The notes beneath the pieces were generated by a model. The model was not told where the DNA came from. It saw only the letters and a program-made list of their open reading frames with translations, and searched no databases. DNA of 64,000 bases from contig CANJLQ010000004.1 of the NCBI GenBank assembly GCA_947475735.1, positions 160,335 through 224,334 of the forward strand, in the 5' to 3' direction. The position numbers and the translations under genes are program-made. Below are positions 8,191-18,709 of this stretch, piece after piece. The first letter of the stretch is position 1. Each line of letters begins with the position of its first letter. Origin of the DNA: Caulobacteraceae bacterium. GTDB taxonomy: Bacteria > Pseudomonadota > Alphaproteobacteria > Caulobacterales > Caulobacteraceae.

Positions 8191-8913
8191 CTAGACGAGC
8201 CGCCGCGCCGCCTCGAGGTCCGCTGGGTTGTCGACGGAGATCGGGGCCTCGTCGACGGTGGCGGCCCAGATGGATAGACCCAGTTCCAGCGCCCTCAGTT
8301 GCTCCAGCTTCTCGCGCTGTTCCAGCGGCGACGGCGGGGCGGCGCAGAAACGCTTCAGGGCCTCGCGCCGATAGCCGTAGATGCCGATGTGACGCCACAC
8401 GGGGCCGTCGCCGTACAGGGTCGAGCGGGTGAAATAGAGGGCGCGGGCGTGACGCTCGCCGTCGCTCAGGGCCAGGACAGCCTTGACCACGTCGACGTTC
8501 GTGCGGTCCGACGGGTCGATCTCCGGCGCGACCAGGGTGGCGATATCGCAGGAAGGCTCGCCGTGCAGCAGGGCCGCGCAGGCCATGGCCAGGCCCGGAT
8601 CGGCGAACGGCATGTCGCCCTGAAGGTTGATGACGGCATCGTATTCGCCGTCCGGGTCCAATGTTTCCAAAGCCGCCAGGGCGCGGTCCGAGCCGCTCGG
8701 CAGGGCGGGATCGGTCAGGACGGCGCGACCACCGGCCGCCTCGATGACGCCGACGATCTCCGCGTCGCCCGCCGCGACGGCGACCGGCAGGCCGCTCGCC
8801 ATCGCCTGCTCCCAGGCGCGCACGATCATGGGCTTGCCGCCGATGTCGGCCAGGGGTTTGCCGGGCAGCCGGGTGGCGGCCATGCGCGTCGGGATCAGGA
8901 TCAGGGGCGTCAT
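8191..8913 (-). CDS. kdsB: 3-deoxy-manno-octulosonate cytidylyltransferase
   Basis: LILIPTRMAATRLPGKPLADIGGKPMIVRAWEQA..YDAVINLQGDMPF..RHIGIYGYRREAL. Confidence 0.95.
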   Translation of the reverse strand: MTPLILIPTRMAATRLPGKPLADIGGKPMIVRAWEQAMASGLPVAVAAGDAEIVGVIEAAGGRAVLTDPALPSGSDRALAALETLDPDGEYDAVINLQGDMPFADPGLAMACAALLHGEPSCDIATLVAPEIDPSDRTNVDVVKAVLALSDGERHARALYFTRSTLYGDGPVWRHIGIYGYRREALKRFCAAPPSPLEQREKLEQLRALELGLSIWAATVDEAPISVDNPADLEAARRLV

Positions 8914-9067
8914 TCGTGCGTTCCCGCTGTGCGACTTCAAGGGCGAGGATCTGGGTGCCGGGGCCGGTTGCGAAGGCGGCGCTAGCGTGTCAGAGACCGC
9001 CCCGCAAGACATTCGCCCGCTTCGCCTCCCCGCGACCCGGGCCCTAAAGACGGGATGCGACGACGCG

Positions 9068-9769
9068 ATGAGCGGCGATCTGAAGTGGAACAAGATCATG
9101 GGCGCGGGTCTGGGAACGGCCTTCGCCGTCCTGGTGCTGCAGCAGGTTTCCGGAGCCGTCTATTCGACGGAAGAGCCCGAGAAGATGGGCTATCTGATCA
9201 ATGTGCCCGAAGAGGCCGAGGCCGGCGCGGCCGAAGAGGTCCTGCCGCCCGACTGGGGCACGCTGTTGCCCGTCGCCGATCTGGCCGCTGGTGAGGCCGC
9301 CTATGCGCGCTGCGCGTCGTGCCACACCATCAACGCAGGCGGGGCCAACGGCATCGGGCCGAACCTGAACGGCGTCGTCGGGCGCGCGGTCGCCAGCCAC
9401 GCGGGCTTCGCCTATTCCGATGCCATGTCGGCCCACACCTCAGTCGATCCGACCTGGTCGCTGGATGCGCTGGACCAGTTCATCACCGCCCCGGCCCGCT
9501 ATGTCGACGGCACCAAGATGTCGTTCGCGGGCCTGCGCGACACCACGGCCCGGGTGAACCTGATCGCCTATCTGCGTAGCCAGGGCTCGGGCGGTTATCC
9601 GATCCCCGCGCCCGATCCGGCGCGTCAGCCCGGCGCGGCGGCTCCGGCCGATCCTGCGGCGGCGGGTGTCGAGGGCGCGGCGGCGGCGGGCGTCGATCCG
9701 AACGCCCCGGCCGCGACGACGGGCGATGTGGCCCCTCCGGCGGCCGACAGCGCCCCGACGGGCGGCTGA
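9068..9769 (+). CDS. Membrane-anchored c-type cytochrome
   Basis: N-terminal TM; CASCH heme motif in EAAYARCASCHTINAGGANGIGPNLNGVVGR; Ala/Pro-rich tail. Confidence 0.9.
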   Translation: MSGDLKWNKIMGAGLGTAFAVLVLQQVSGAVYSTEEPEKMGYLINVPEEAEAGAAEEVLPPDWGTLLPVADLAAGEAAYARCASCHTINAGGANGIGPNLNGVVGRAVASHAGFAYSDAMSAHTSVDPTWSLDALDQFITAPARYVDGTKMSFAGLRDTTARVNLIAYLRSQGSGGYPIPAPDPARQPGAAAPADPAAAGVEGAAAAGVDPNAPAATTGDVAPPAADSAPTGG

Positions 9770-10558
9770 CTAGCGAACCCGCCTGAAGACGGCGGGATCG
9801 AACCCGTCCGACAGGCAGCGCGCGTCGGCCTCGGTCAGAGCTTCGATCACCACGGCGCCGTGGAATCCGGTGGCGTGGATGACGCGGGCCTCATCCAGAA
9901 CGATGGCGGAATGGCCGGTCCAGCTCTGACGCTCGGCGAGGCTCAGCCAGATCACCAGATCACCCCTGCGAGCATCCCGGCGATCGATGGCGTGACCGAT
10001 CTCGGCCTGTTCGTGCGCGCGGCGGGCCCCGGACAGACCGCAGGCCAGAAGCGCCTGCTGGATCAGGCCCGAGCAGTCTGTGGCGATCGAGGAGCGGGCG
10101 CCCAGAGCGTGCGGCGTGCCGACCAGCCGTTCGGCGATGGTGACGGGATCGCGCTCGAAATCCCCGATCGGGCGCAGGCGCAGGTCCGGCTCGGACGGGT
10201 CGGTGACCAGGGCATTGAGCGGCAGGTCGGCGTCGATGGCCGAGACGCTGTGGGTCGGCCGCAGGGTGCCGGGTGTGAGGTCGGACAGGTCGACCCAGCC
10301 GACGACCCCGTCGCGACGGGCCTGGCCCCAGGCGCGGCCGTCGCGGTCCTCCAGCACATCGAAGGCCTCGCCGAACAGCAGCTGATCGAGGCGCTCGGAG
10401 GCGGGGTCGGCCTGGGCGTGGATGTCGGCGACCGGCACGCGCAGCCGCATCGCCCGGGTCGGACGATAGGCCTCGGCACGCACCATTCCCTCCAGCGCCA
10501 GGGCGGCGAGGTCGGGACGGGCCAGCATCGGCCGGGTGGAAACGGACAGGTCGGTCAA
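9770..10558 (-). CDS. NlpC/P60 (C40) family peptidase with SH3-like domain
   Basis: SIATDCSGLIQQALLACG Cys motif and GHSAIVLDEARVIHATGFHGAV His motif. Confidence 0.88.
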   Translation of the reverse strand: MTDLSVSTRPMLARPDLAALALEGMVRAEAYRPTRAMRLRVPVADIHAQADPASERLDQLLFGEAFDVLEDRDGRAWGQARRDGVVGWVDLSDLTPGTLRPTHSVSAIDADLPLNALVTDPSEPDLRLRPIGDFERDPVTIAERLVGTPHALGARSSIATDCSGLIQQALLACGLSGARRAHEQAEIGHAIDRRDARRGDLVIWLSLAERQSWTGHSAIVLDEARVIHATGFHGAVVIEALTEADARCLSDGFDPAVFRRVR

Positions 10559-10682
10559 GCGAAGGCCCTGACGATTGGACAGGCACCCTGACCCGCGAAG
10601 GCGAAAGTCCCGTTAATGTCGGCCGTCCCCGGTTGATTTTTTCCGTGGGCCGTCCACGTCTTCCCGAGGTTGGGAGAGATCG

Positions 10683-11309
10683 ATGGTGTTCGTGACGGGT
10701 CTGGCGCTGGCCGTGGTGGCGGTGCTTCTGCTGTTTCCGGAAACGCCGGTCGGGCGGGGACTGCGACGCTGGCTGGTCGAGAAGCCCGCGCGGCGGCTGA
10801 ACCGCGCGACGATCTGGCAGATCCTGTTCGTCTGCGGCCTGCTGATCGCCGGGCTGGTCATGACCCTGGCCTTCGGGTTCGACGGTGGACTCCTCTACGC
10901 CATGATGGCCCCCGAGATCCTGGTCTGGGCGGTCATGTTCGACATCGGCCTGATCATCGACGGCCTGCTGATTACATCGGCCATCCTGGCGTCGAACGGG
11001 GTGCGCATCGCTCGCGCTATGGCGACGGATTGGATCCGGCGCGCCCTCGTCGTCGTGCGGACACCGCGCGCCGCCCGGTCTCGGCGGCCCCGCCGGGTCA
11101 ATCGTCCGGGGCGGAGCCAGGACCCGAAGGCGGAGGGTGGGCTCAGCCCGCGTACCGGGCCTTCAGCATGGCGTAGGCGGCGCGCAGCCCCTGGGCCTCG
11201 CCGCCCTCGGGCCAGCCCGGGCGGCCGCGGCTGTTCCAGGCGAAGACGTCCAGATGGGCCCAGGCGCCCGTCGTCGGGGCGAATTTCTGCAGGAACAGGG
11301 CGGCGGTGA
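10683..11309 (+). CDS. Hypothetical membrane protein (3' end uncertain)
   Basis: Two-plus TM segments; basic C-terminus runs antisense into the downstream aminopeptidase gene. Confidence 0.5.
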   Translation: MVFVTGLALAVVAVLLLFPETPVGRGLRRWLVEKPARRLNRATIWQILFVCGLLIAGLVMTLAFGFDGGLLYAMMAPEILVWAVMFDIGLIIDGLLITSAILASNGVRIARAMATDWIRRALVVVRTPRAARSRRPRRVNRPGRSQDPKAEGGLSPRTGPSAWRRRRAAPGPRRPRASPGGRGCSRRRRPDGPRRPSSGRISAGTGRR

Positions 11310-12537
11310 TCGAGCCCCCTTGCGCCCAGCCGGCGCTGTCGTTCCTGACATCGGCCAGGTCCGAGTCGATCGCGGCGCGGTAGCCGGGCCACAACGGCAT
11401 GCGCCACAGGGGATCGCTGACCTCGGCCGAGGCCTTCAGCAGGTCGGCGGCCAGGGCCTCATCGTCGGTGTAGAGCGGCGGCAGTTCGGGCCCCAGGGCG
11501 ACGCGCGCCGCGCCGGTCAGGGTGGCGAAATCCAGCGTCAGGTCCGGCGCATGCTCGGCGGCCCGGGCGAGGGCGTCGGCCAGGATCAGGCGGCCCTCGG
11601 CATCGGTATTGCCGATCTCGATGGTCAGACCCTTGCGGCTCGACAGGATGTCGCCCGGCCGGAAGGCGTCGGCGGAGATGGCGTTCTCGACCGCCGCGAC
11701 CAGGACGACCAGGCGCACGTCCAGCCCCGCCTGCATGACCAGGCGGCCGAGCGCCAGCGCATGGGCGGCCCCGCCCATGTCCTTCTTCATGTTGCGCATG
11801 CCGGCGGCGGACTTGATGTCGAGGCCTCCGCTGTCGAAGGCGACCCCCTTTCCGACCAGGGCGATCAGGGGCCGGTCGGCGCGGTCCAGGTTCCAGCCGA
11901 TCTCGAGGATACGGGGCGCGCGGTGGGGCGCCGCGGCGCGGCCGACGGCGTGGATAGCCGGATAGTTCTGTTCGATCAGGTCGTCGCCGACGATGACCGA
12001 GATCGTCGCGCCGTGGGCCCCGGCGATCTCGCGGGCAACGGTCTCCATCTGCAGCGGACCCATGTCGGCGGCGGGCGTGTCGACCATCTCGCGGCACAGG
12101 GCGCAGGCGGCGGCGATCCGGTCGGCCTCCTCCACGTCGAAGCCCCCGGGGGCGACCAGACGCACCTCGGCGACGTCGGTGCGGGGCTTGTAGCGGTCGA
12201 ACGCGTAACGCCCCAGCAGGAAGGCCAGGACGGCCGACCGGGCCACCTCGGGCTCGGCCTCGAGCCGATACAGGCCCGTCGGCAGTTTGCCGGACAGGGC
12301 CCGGGTGGTCATCGGATCGAACGTCTTGCCGGCTCCCATCAGGACGTGGTCGATCGCGCCGTCCGCGCCCGGCACGATCAGGACCTGCCCCGGCTTGCCC
12401 TTGAAGCCCATCCGCTCGGCCCAGGCGGCGGCCGGCCCCTCGCCCGCCGCGTCGGGTCCGACGAAGCGAACCGGGATGGCCGTCGCAGCCTCCGGGGCGT
12501 CGGCAGGGACGATCGGGTCGGGCGAGAGGACGGACAT
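11143..12537 (-). CDS. M17 leucyl aminopeptidase family protein
   Basis: VGKGVAFDSGGLDIKSAAGMRNMKKDMGGAA..ENAISADAFRPGDI..NTDAEGRLILADAL. Confidence 0.93.
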   Translation of the reverse strand: MSVLSPDPIVPADAPEAATAIPVRFVGPDAAGEGPAAAWAERMGFKGKPGQVLIVPGADGAIDHVLMGAGKTFDPMTTRALSGKLPTGLYRLEAEPEVARSAVLAFLLGRYAFDRYKPRTDVAEVRLVAPGGFDVEEADRIAAACALCREMVDTPAADMGPLQMETVAREIAGAHGATISVIVGDDLIEQNYPAIHAVGRAAAPHRAPRILEIGWNLDRADRPLIALVGKGVAFDSGGLDIKSAAGMRNMKKDMGGAAHALALGRLVMQAGLDVRLVVLVAAVENAISADAFRPGDILSSRKGLTIEIGNTDAEGRLILADALARAAEHAPDLTLDFATLTGAARVALGPELPPLYTDDEALAADLLKASAEVSDPLWRMPLWPGYRAAIDSDLADVRNDSAGWAQGGSITAALFLQKFAPTTGAWAHLDVFAWNSRGRPGWPEGGEAQGLRAAYAMLKARYAG

Positions 12538-12618
12538 GGCGGGCCTTTGTCGGATTAACCAATGCTTGACGCGAAGCGCCGATTCTTTCCGGCACAGATA
12601 CCCGGATCGGTCCGCCCC

Positions 12619-13455
12619 ATGTCGCTGAACCGCGTCAGAACCTCAATGCTTCTCGCCGCCGCGCTCGGGGCCCTCGCCGCGCCCGCCCTGGCCCAGACCG
12701 CGCCGGCGGAGCCCGCCGCGCCGGCCGTCCGAATCCCGGCCTCGGCGGAGGAACGCGCCGCCTACAACCGGCTGGATCCGCTCGCCCGCTCGGTCTTTTG
12801 GTCGCGCGAGATGGAGGTCAATCCGCTGGACCCGGTCGCCGGGGTCGAGCTGGCCGAGGCCCTGCGCCAGTTGGGACAGCACGAACAGGCGGCCCAGACG
12901 GCGCGTCAGGTGCTGACCACCCAGCCCGGTAATGTCGAAGCCATGCTGGAAATCGGCCGCGCCGAGATCGCGCGCGGTCAGGCCTTCTATGGCATCGCGC
13001 CGCTGGAACAGGCGCGCGACCTGGCCCCGAACGACTGGCGGCCCCTGTCCTTGCTCGGCGTGGCCTATCAGCAGGTGCGCCGGGCCGATGACGCGCAAGG
13101 TGCCTGGCAGCGGGCGCTGGCCCTCTCGCCGGACAATCCGAACATCCTGACCAACGCCGGCATGGCCCTGGCCACCTCGGGCGACGCCGCGGGGGCGGAG
13201 GCCATGCTGCGCCGGGCGGTGGCCCAGCCGACCGCCACGCTGCAGATGCGGCTGAACCTGGCCATGACGCTGGGCCTGCAGGGCAAGATGGCCGAGGCCG
13301 AACAGATCATCCGCCGCGACCTGCCGCCCGAGGCCGCCGAGCGGAACCTGCAGTGGCTGCGGGCCCAGGCCCAGGGACAGGCGATCGCCACGGCGGCCGT
13401 CTCGCCGACCGATCAGGCCTCCGCCCGGACCTGGGGCTCGCTGCAGACGCCCTGA
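12619..13455 (+). CDS. Tetratricopeptide repeat protein, secreted (Tad/Flp-associated-type TPR)
   Basis: Signal peptide LLAAALGALAAPALAQ; TPR-like repeats GQHEQAAQTARQVLTTQPGNVEAMLEIGRAEIARG. Confidence 0.8.
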   Translation: MSLNRVRTSMLLAAALGALAAPALAQTAPAEPAAPAVRIPASAEERAAYNRLDPLARSVFWSREMEVNPLDPVAGVELAEALRQLGQHEQAAQTARQVLTTQPGNVEAMLEIGRAEIARGQAFYGIAPLEQARDLAPNDWRPLSLLGVAYQQVRRADDAQGAWQRALALSPDNPNILTNAGMALATSGDAAGAEAMLRRAVAQPTATLQMRLNLAMTLGLQGKMAEAEQIIRRDLPPEAAERNLQWLRAQAQGQAIATAAVSPTDQASARTWGSLQTP

Positions 13456-13493
13456 GGCTTTCGGCGGGACCCCGGTCGGCCTATCTACCGGCC

Positions 13494-13949
13494 ATGATCG
13501 ACGATCTTTACAGCACGCGCATCCTGACGCTGGCGGCGAACCTGCCGCACGCCGGGCGGCTGGCCGCGCCCGAGGGCACCGGCGAGTGGGTGGCGAAACT
13601 GTGCGGGTCGCGGGCGACGGTCGATGTCGTTCTGGACGATGCAGGCCGCATCGCCGACTTCGCCCAGGATGTGAAGGCCTGCGCGCTCGGTCAGGCCGCG
13701 GCCGGCGTGGTCGGCGAAAGCGTGCTGGGCGCGACGGCGGACGATCTGACCGAGGCGCGCGACGCCATGCTGGCGATGCTGAAGGCCGGCGGCGAAGGCC
13801 CGAGCGGGCGGTTTGAGGGCCTGCGGATTCTCAAGCAGGTCGCGGACTATCCGGCTCGGCACGCCTCGACCATGGTCGCCATCGAGGCGACCCTGGAAGC
13901 CACCGAAGCGGCGCACGCGGCCCGAACGCGCCTTGCCGGGGCGGCCTGA
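13494..13949 (+). CDS. Iron-sulfur cluster assembly scaffold (NifU-like N-terminal) protein
   Basis: [47 protein letters not shown]. Confidence 0.85.
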   Translation: MIDDLYSTRILTLAANLPHAGRLAAPEGTGEWVAKLCGSRATVDVVLDDAGRIADFAQDVKACALGQAAAGVVGESVLGATADDLTEARDAMLAMLKAGGEGPSGRFEGLRILKQVADYPARHASTMVAIEATLEATEAAHAARTRLAGAA

Positions 13950-13993
13950 GCGCCCGGTTGCAGACCCCGCCCGCGCGGGAGATAAGCCCGCCC

Positions 13994-14245
13994 ATGCCCC
14001 CCACCGGCACCCTCTACGAACGCGGCGTCCGCGCGGCCCATCGGGGCTACAAGCTGACGCTGAGCCCGATCTTCGGCCAGTCGTGCCGGTTCCTGCCGAC
14101 CTGTTCGGACTATGGCCGCGACGCCCTGATCCAGCACGGCCTTCGCAAGGGCGGCTGGCTGACCGTGCGGCGACTGTGTAGATGCCACCCCTTCGGCGGT
14201 TCGGGATACGACCCGGTTCCGCCAAAAGAGACCGAGACCCCATGA
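13994..14245 (+). CDS. yidD: Membrane protein insertion efficiency factor YidD
   Basis: [45 protein letters not shown]. Confidence 0.95.
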   Translation: MPPTGTLYERGVRAAHRGYKLTLSPIFGQSCRFLPTCSDYGRDALIQHGLRKGGWLTVRRLCRCHPFGGSGYDPVPPKETETP

Positions 14246-16167
14246 TCCAGCTGACCTTCCCCGACGGCGCCACGCGAGACTATCCGGCCGGTTCGACCGC
14301 GCGCGACGTGGCCCACGCCATCTCGCCGTCGCTGGCCAAGAAGGCGGTGCTGGCCGAGCTGAACGGCGAGCAACGAGACATGGACCGGGTGCTGGAGGTC
14401 GGCGGGGCATTCCGACTGATCATGCGCGACGATCCGGCGGCGCTCTATACGATCCGCCACGACACCGCCCACGTCCTGGCCGAGGCGGTCCAGAAACTGT
14501 TCCCCGGCACCCAGGTCACGATCGGTCCGGCCATCGAGGACGGCTTCTACTACGACTTCTATCGGGACACGCCCTTCTCGACCGACGACTTCGCCGCCAT
14601 CGAAAAGGAGATGGCCAGGATCGTGGACCGGGACGCCAAGTTCGAGCGCGAGGTCTGGGACCGCGACGAGGCCATCCTGTTCTTCGAGGCGCGGGGCGAG
14701 AGCTTCAAGGCCGAGCTGATCCGCGACCTGCCCGAGAGCGAGACCATCACCCTGTATCGTCAGGGCGACTGGATCGACCTGTGCCGGGGGCCGCACTTCC
14801 CCTCCACGCGTCACGTCGGCAAGGCCTTCAAGCTGACCAAGCTGGCCGGGGCCTACTGGCGGGGCGACAGCAATCGCGAGCAGCTGCAGCGCATCTACGG
14901 CACCGCCTGGGCGACGAAGGAGGACCTCGACGCCTATCTGAAACGCATCGAGGAGGCCGAGAAGCGCGACCACCGCCGCATCGGCCGCCAGATGGAGCTC
15001 TTCCACATGCAGGAAGAGGGCCGGGGCATGGTCTTCTGGCATCCCAAGGGCTGGGTGCTGTGGCAGGTCATCGAGGCCTATATGCGCCGCCGCCTGGACG
15101 CCGCCGGCTATGTCGAGGTCAAGACGCCCCAGGTGCTGGACAGGAAGTTCTGGGAGGCCTCGGGCCACTGGGAGAAGTACCGGCCCAATATGTTCGTCTG
15201 CGAGACGGTGGAGGGCGAGACCCTCAGCCTCAAGCCGATGAACTGCCCCGGCCACGTCCAGATCTTCGGTATCGGCCAGCGGTCCTATCGCGAACTGCCG
15301 CTGCGGATGGCCGAGTTCGGGGCCTGTCACCGCTATGAGCCGTCCGGGTCGCTGCACGGCCTGATGCGGGTGCGCGGCTTCACCCAGGACGACGCCCACA
15401 TCTTCTGCCGCGAGGACCAGATCGTGGAGGAGACGTCGAACTTCATCGCCCTGGCCCGGTCCGTCCACGCCGACCTCGGCATGGAGACGGCCTACATCAG
15501 CCTGGGCACCCGGCCCGAGGTGCGCGCCGGCACGGACGAATTCTGGGACAAGGCCGAGGCCCTGATGGCTGAGGCGGCGCGCGCCGCCGGGACCGAGCCG
15601 GTGGTGACGGAGGGCGACGGCGCCTTCTATGCGCCCAAGCTGGATTTCGTGGTCAAGGACGCCATCGGCCGCGAATGGACCTGCGGCACCATCCAGCTGG
15701 ACTATGTCCTGCCCGAACGTCTGGGCGCGGAATACGTCGGCGAGGACGGCGGCAAGCACCGGCCGGTCATGCTGCACCGGGCCATCCTGGGCAGTTTCGA
15801 GCGGTTCATCGGCATCATGATCGAGAACTACGCCGGGGCCTTCCCCCTGTGGCTGGCCCCGGTCCAGGCCGTGGTGGCGACCATCACCTCCGACGCCGAC
15901 GACTATGCCCATCAGGTCGCCGCCCGGTTCAAGGCGGCCGGCCTGCGCGTCGAGACCGACCTGAGGAACGAGAAGGTCGGCTACAAGGTGCGCGAACACT
16001 CGGTCGGCAAGGTCCCCGTCATCGCCGTCGTCGGCCGCTCCGAGGCCGAGAAGGGCGAGGTGGCGATCCGGCGGCTGGGCTCGCAGGAGCAGACGGTCGT
16101 CAGCCTGGACGAGGCCATCCGCATCCTCACCGAAGAAGCGACGCCGCCGGACCTGAAGCGGGGCTGA
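14242..16167 (+). CDS. thrS: Threonine--tRNA ligase
   Basis: TGS, editing and class II catalytic domains: [36 protein letters not shown] overlap with yidD. Confidence 0.97.
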   Translation: MIQLTFPDGATRDYPAGSTARDVAHAISPSLAKKAVLAELNGEQRDMDRVLEVGGAFRLIMRDDPAALYTIRHDTAHVLAEAVQKLFPGTQVTIGPAIEDGFYYDFYRDTPFSTDDFAAIEKEMARIVDRDAKFEREVWDRDEAILFFEARGESFKAELIRDLPESETITLYRQGDWIDLCRGPHFPSTRHVGKAFKLTKLAGAYWRGDSNREQLQRIYGTAWATKEDLDAYLKRIEEAEKRDHRRIGRQMELFHMQEEGRGMVFWHPKGWVLWQVIEAYMRRRLDAAGYVEVKTPQVLDRKFWEASGHWEKYRPNMFVCETVEGETLSLKPMNCPGHVQIFGIGQRSYRELPLRMAEFGACHRYEPSGSLHGLMRVRGFTQDDAHIFCREDQIVEETSNFIALARSVHADLGMETAYISLGTRPEVRAGTDEFWDKAEALMAEAARAAGTEPVVTEGDGAFYAPKLDFVVKDAIGREWTCGTIQLDYVLPERLGAEYVGEDGGKHRPVMLHRAILGSFERFIGIMIENYAGAFPLWLAPVQAVVATITSDADDYAHQVAARFKAAGLRVETDLRNEKVGYKVREHSVGKVPVIAVVGRSEAEKGEVAIRRLGSQEQTVVSLDEAIRILTEEATPPDLKRG

Positions 16168-16183
16168 CCCCGATCGCGCGGGT

Positions 16184-17716
16184 TCAGAGGATCGCCAGGG
16201 CGCGATACAGCGGCACGGTCTGATCGAGAAACCGCTGGGCCATGTGGCCGAGCGCGCGGAGATTGTCGTCTTCCGAGGTCAGGGTCTCGCCCTTCTGGGC
16301 GGCCCGCTCCCCGGTCGTCTGGAAGACCGCCCAGACCGATCGCGCGATCGCCTCGGTCGAGCGATCGCCGCCCCTCCAGGCGCGCAGGAACAGCTGGGCC
16401 GACCGGGGGGTCAGGACGCCCCCGCCCGTGACGGGCGAGGCGAGATGCATCAGATGCGGTCCGGTCAGGGCACGCTCCAGGACCAGCCGATTGTAGGCGT
16501 CGCACCGCTGCGACGCCTCGGCCGAAACGGCCTGTGCCGGGCGCACGACGCCCATGCCGACCAGAGTGATCAGGGCCGCGATCACATCGCCGCGCCGTAG
16601 CGACGAGACGCCCGGCGCGGCCATCACCTCCGCGCCGCTCTTCGCGACGAACCCGTCGGCCGCCAGGGCCAGGACGATCGGACGGTAGGTCGCCTCGGGC
16701 AGGGCCAGTTCGCCCTGGGCCCCTCTCAAGACGAAATCGATCTCGTCCAGGCCACAGATCAGCACGAAGGCCTGGGCCTCGAACCGCGCGGCCCGCTCCG
16801 TGTCCGAAAGCCGCCGTGCCGGGCGGGCGAAGACGTCGGGACGGAACTGCTGGTTGACCAGGAAGTCGCGGATCGATTCACGCCGGACCGGATCCTTCTC
16901 GCGATCCATCAGGGCCACCCCGGCGGGCTTCAGGTGGATGGCGCTGACCCGGTCCAGCAGCCGGGCGGACCCCTCGAACGCCAGGTCCGCCTCGGCCATC
17001 GCGTCGGCCACATCCGAAAAATAAGGGATGTGCCAGTCCGCGTTCAGATACTCGTGCCCCAGATACTGCGGCGTGGTCTTGCGCAGTGACGCCAAGTGGC
17101 TGGCCGCCGGTCGATTGTCGGCGAAGAAGCGTCCCTCGGCGGCCGCCACCTCCTCGGCGAAGGCCAGGGCGGACGCGATGCGGGCCTCGGGATCGCCCGG
17201 CTCGCTCGCCCCGTGGCCCAGCGTCATCAGGTGCCGGACCGGGCCCCGCGACGCCCAACCGGGCTGGCAGTTGTAGCTCAGATAGACCACCCCGCCCGGG
17301 GCCAGCCGATCGCGCAGGATCTCCACGATCGACCGCCGGCTGGCGTCTGAGACCCAGCTCCAGACCCCGTGCAGGGTGATGACGTCGAACAGCGGCAGAT
17401 CGGCCCGGGCGGCGAAGTCGGCGAAGGACGCCTCGATCAGGGTGGCGGGCACAGAGACCGCCTCGGCCAGGGCCCGGGCGTTGGCGACATGGGCGGGATT
17501 GAGGTCGACGCCCCAGAACTCTCCGTCATTCGCGGCCGCATGCGCCACCAGCGAGACGCCCTGCCCCATGCCGAGCTCGAGATAGACCGGCCGGGCCGGC
17601 GCGGGCCGATCGACCCCGGCGACGAGGGCGCAGAAGGCCAGATGCGCCGGCCCCAACTCGTGATAGTAGCCGGAGGTATACTCCAGCTCCGAATAGGGCC
17701 TCTCGGTCGCGCTCAT
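16184..17716 (-). CDS. Class I SAM-dependent methyltransferase with methyltransferase regulatory domain
   Basis: YLELGMGQGVSLVAHAAANDGEFWGVDLNPAHVANARALA; long C-terminal regulatory region. Confidence 0.88.
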   Translation of the reverse strand: MSATERPYSELEYTSGYYHELGPAHLAFCALVAGVDRPAPARPVYLELGMGQGVSLVAHAAANDGEFWGVDLNPAHVANARALAEAVSVPATLIEASFADFAARADLPLFDVITLHGVWSWVSDASRRSIVEILRDRLAPGGVVYLSYNCQPGWASRGPVRHLMTLGHGASEPGDPEARIASALAFAEEVAAAEGRFFADNRPAASHLASLRKTTPQYLGHEYLNADWHIPYFSDVADAMAEADLAFEGSARLLDRVSAIHLKPAGVALMDREKDPVRRESIRDFLVNQQFRPDVFARPARRLSDTERAARFEAQAFVLICGLDEIDFVLRGAQGELALPEATYRPIVLALAADGFVAKSGAEVMAAPGVSSLRRGDVIAALITLVGMGVVRPAQAVSAEASQRCDAYNRLVLERALTGPHLMHLASPVTGGGVLTPRSAQLFLRAWRGGDRSTEAIARSVWAVFQTTGERAAQKGETLTSEDDNLRALGHMAQRFLDQTVPLYRALAIL

Positions 17717-17904
17717 CCTCCTGCCCTTGCGCGCCTGAGCCGGAGGGGACAAGCCCCCGGCTGATCCGGACGCGGTGCCAGGCGGGGCTCTGAGTGTCCT
17801 CGCTCAGACCGAAAGACCAAGACCGCTTTCGACCCGTTGCGGACATCGCGCCCGTCATGAGAGTTTGTCGGCATGCAGATCACGCGCCGAAGGCGTTGCC
17901 TTCA

Positions 17905-18114
17905 ATGAAATCGAGATTTTGGCTAGTCACCTCGCTGCTGCTCTGCGCGATTGCTATCGGCTCGTTTTTGAGCGGGCATCCTGACTCCGACATTTGGGTC
18001 AGGCTCTCGGTAGGCTTGCTGCTGTTGATAGGATTAACCTGGGGTTCGCGTTTGGCATCCCGCTGGATCAGGGCCGAAAGCCTTCGGCGTTCTTCTGCTA
18101 ACCACCGCCGGTAA
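17905..18114 (+). CDS. Hypothetical small membrane protein
   Basis: MKSRFWLVTSLLLCAIAIGSFLSGHPDSDIWVRLSVGLLLLIGLTWG: two hydrophobic segments. Confidence 0.4.
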   Translation: MKSRFWLVTSLLLCAIAIGSFLSGHPDSDIWVRLSVGLLLLIGLTWGSRLASRWIRAESLRRSSANHRR

Positions 18115-18174
18115 GCGATCTAGGTCCGCTCTCGACCCGTTGCCGACATTGGACCTGCCGGGCAGACTTGGCAG

Positions 18175-18534
18175 ATGTCTGTGCAAATCCTGTGTCGTTC
18201 CTGCGCACGCCGCCTGACCGAAAAATGCCAATGGGGTATTGAGGCTGACTATGACCGCGCCTGCGGTGACGGGATGCCAGCCGTTTCGAAGGGATCGCTG
18301 ATCCGGTTGAGCGTCGAGGATGCCGGTGCGATCGCCACGAACCCCGACGACATCATCAGTGGCGGATTGGTTCGCGCCGGGATCGATAACGGCTGCTGCG
18401 GGTCTGACGGCCTAGACGGACCAAACCGGGCCTGTCTGTGTGGCTCCATGGTTGCGACCCAGTGGAGCGACTGCTGGACACATGCTGAGGTGCGGTTTCT
18501 ACCTCATGCAGTTGAGGCGTCGGATAACCAGTAG
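18175..18534 (+). CDS. Hypothetical cysteine-rich small protein
   Basis: ..NGCCGSDGLDGPNRACLCGSMVATQWSDCWTHAEVRFLP; organised Cys pattern suggests a genuine protein. Confidence 0.5.
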   Translation: MSVQILCRSCARRLTEKCQWGIEADYDRACGDGMPAVSKGSLIRLSVEDAGAIATNPDDIISGGLVRAGIDNGCCGSDGLDGPNRACLCGSMVATQWSDCWTHAEVRFLPHAVEASDNQ

Positions 18535-18709
18535 GTCCGCTCTCCACCCTTACCAGCCGTTGGAAACGTCCGTTTGCAAGCGGTCGCGACCCCGGCTGTT
18601 CGCTGGCGCCCTTGGTCGTCTGGAAGAACCCCAAACCTGTCCGCGATTTCACGAGCCACGCCGCCTCTCCCGCGCGATGCTGGCCCAAGGAGCAGCGTGG
18701 AGTTTCGAC

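Noticed and set aside
14110-15999. 629-aa minus-strand ORF across yidD/thrS
   Set aside because: Antisense of unambiguous ThrS; low-complexity composition.
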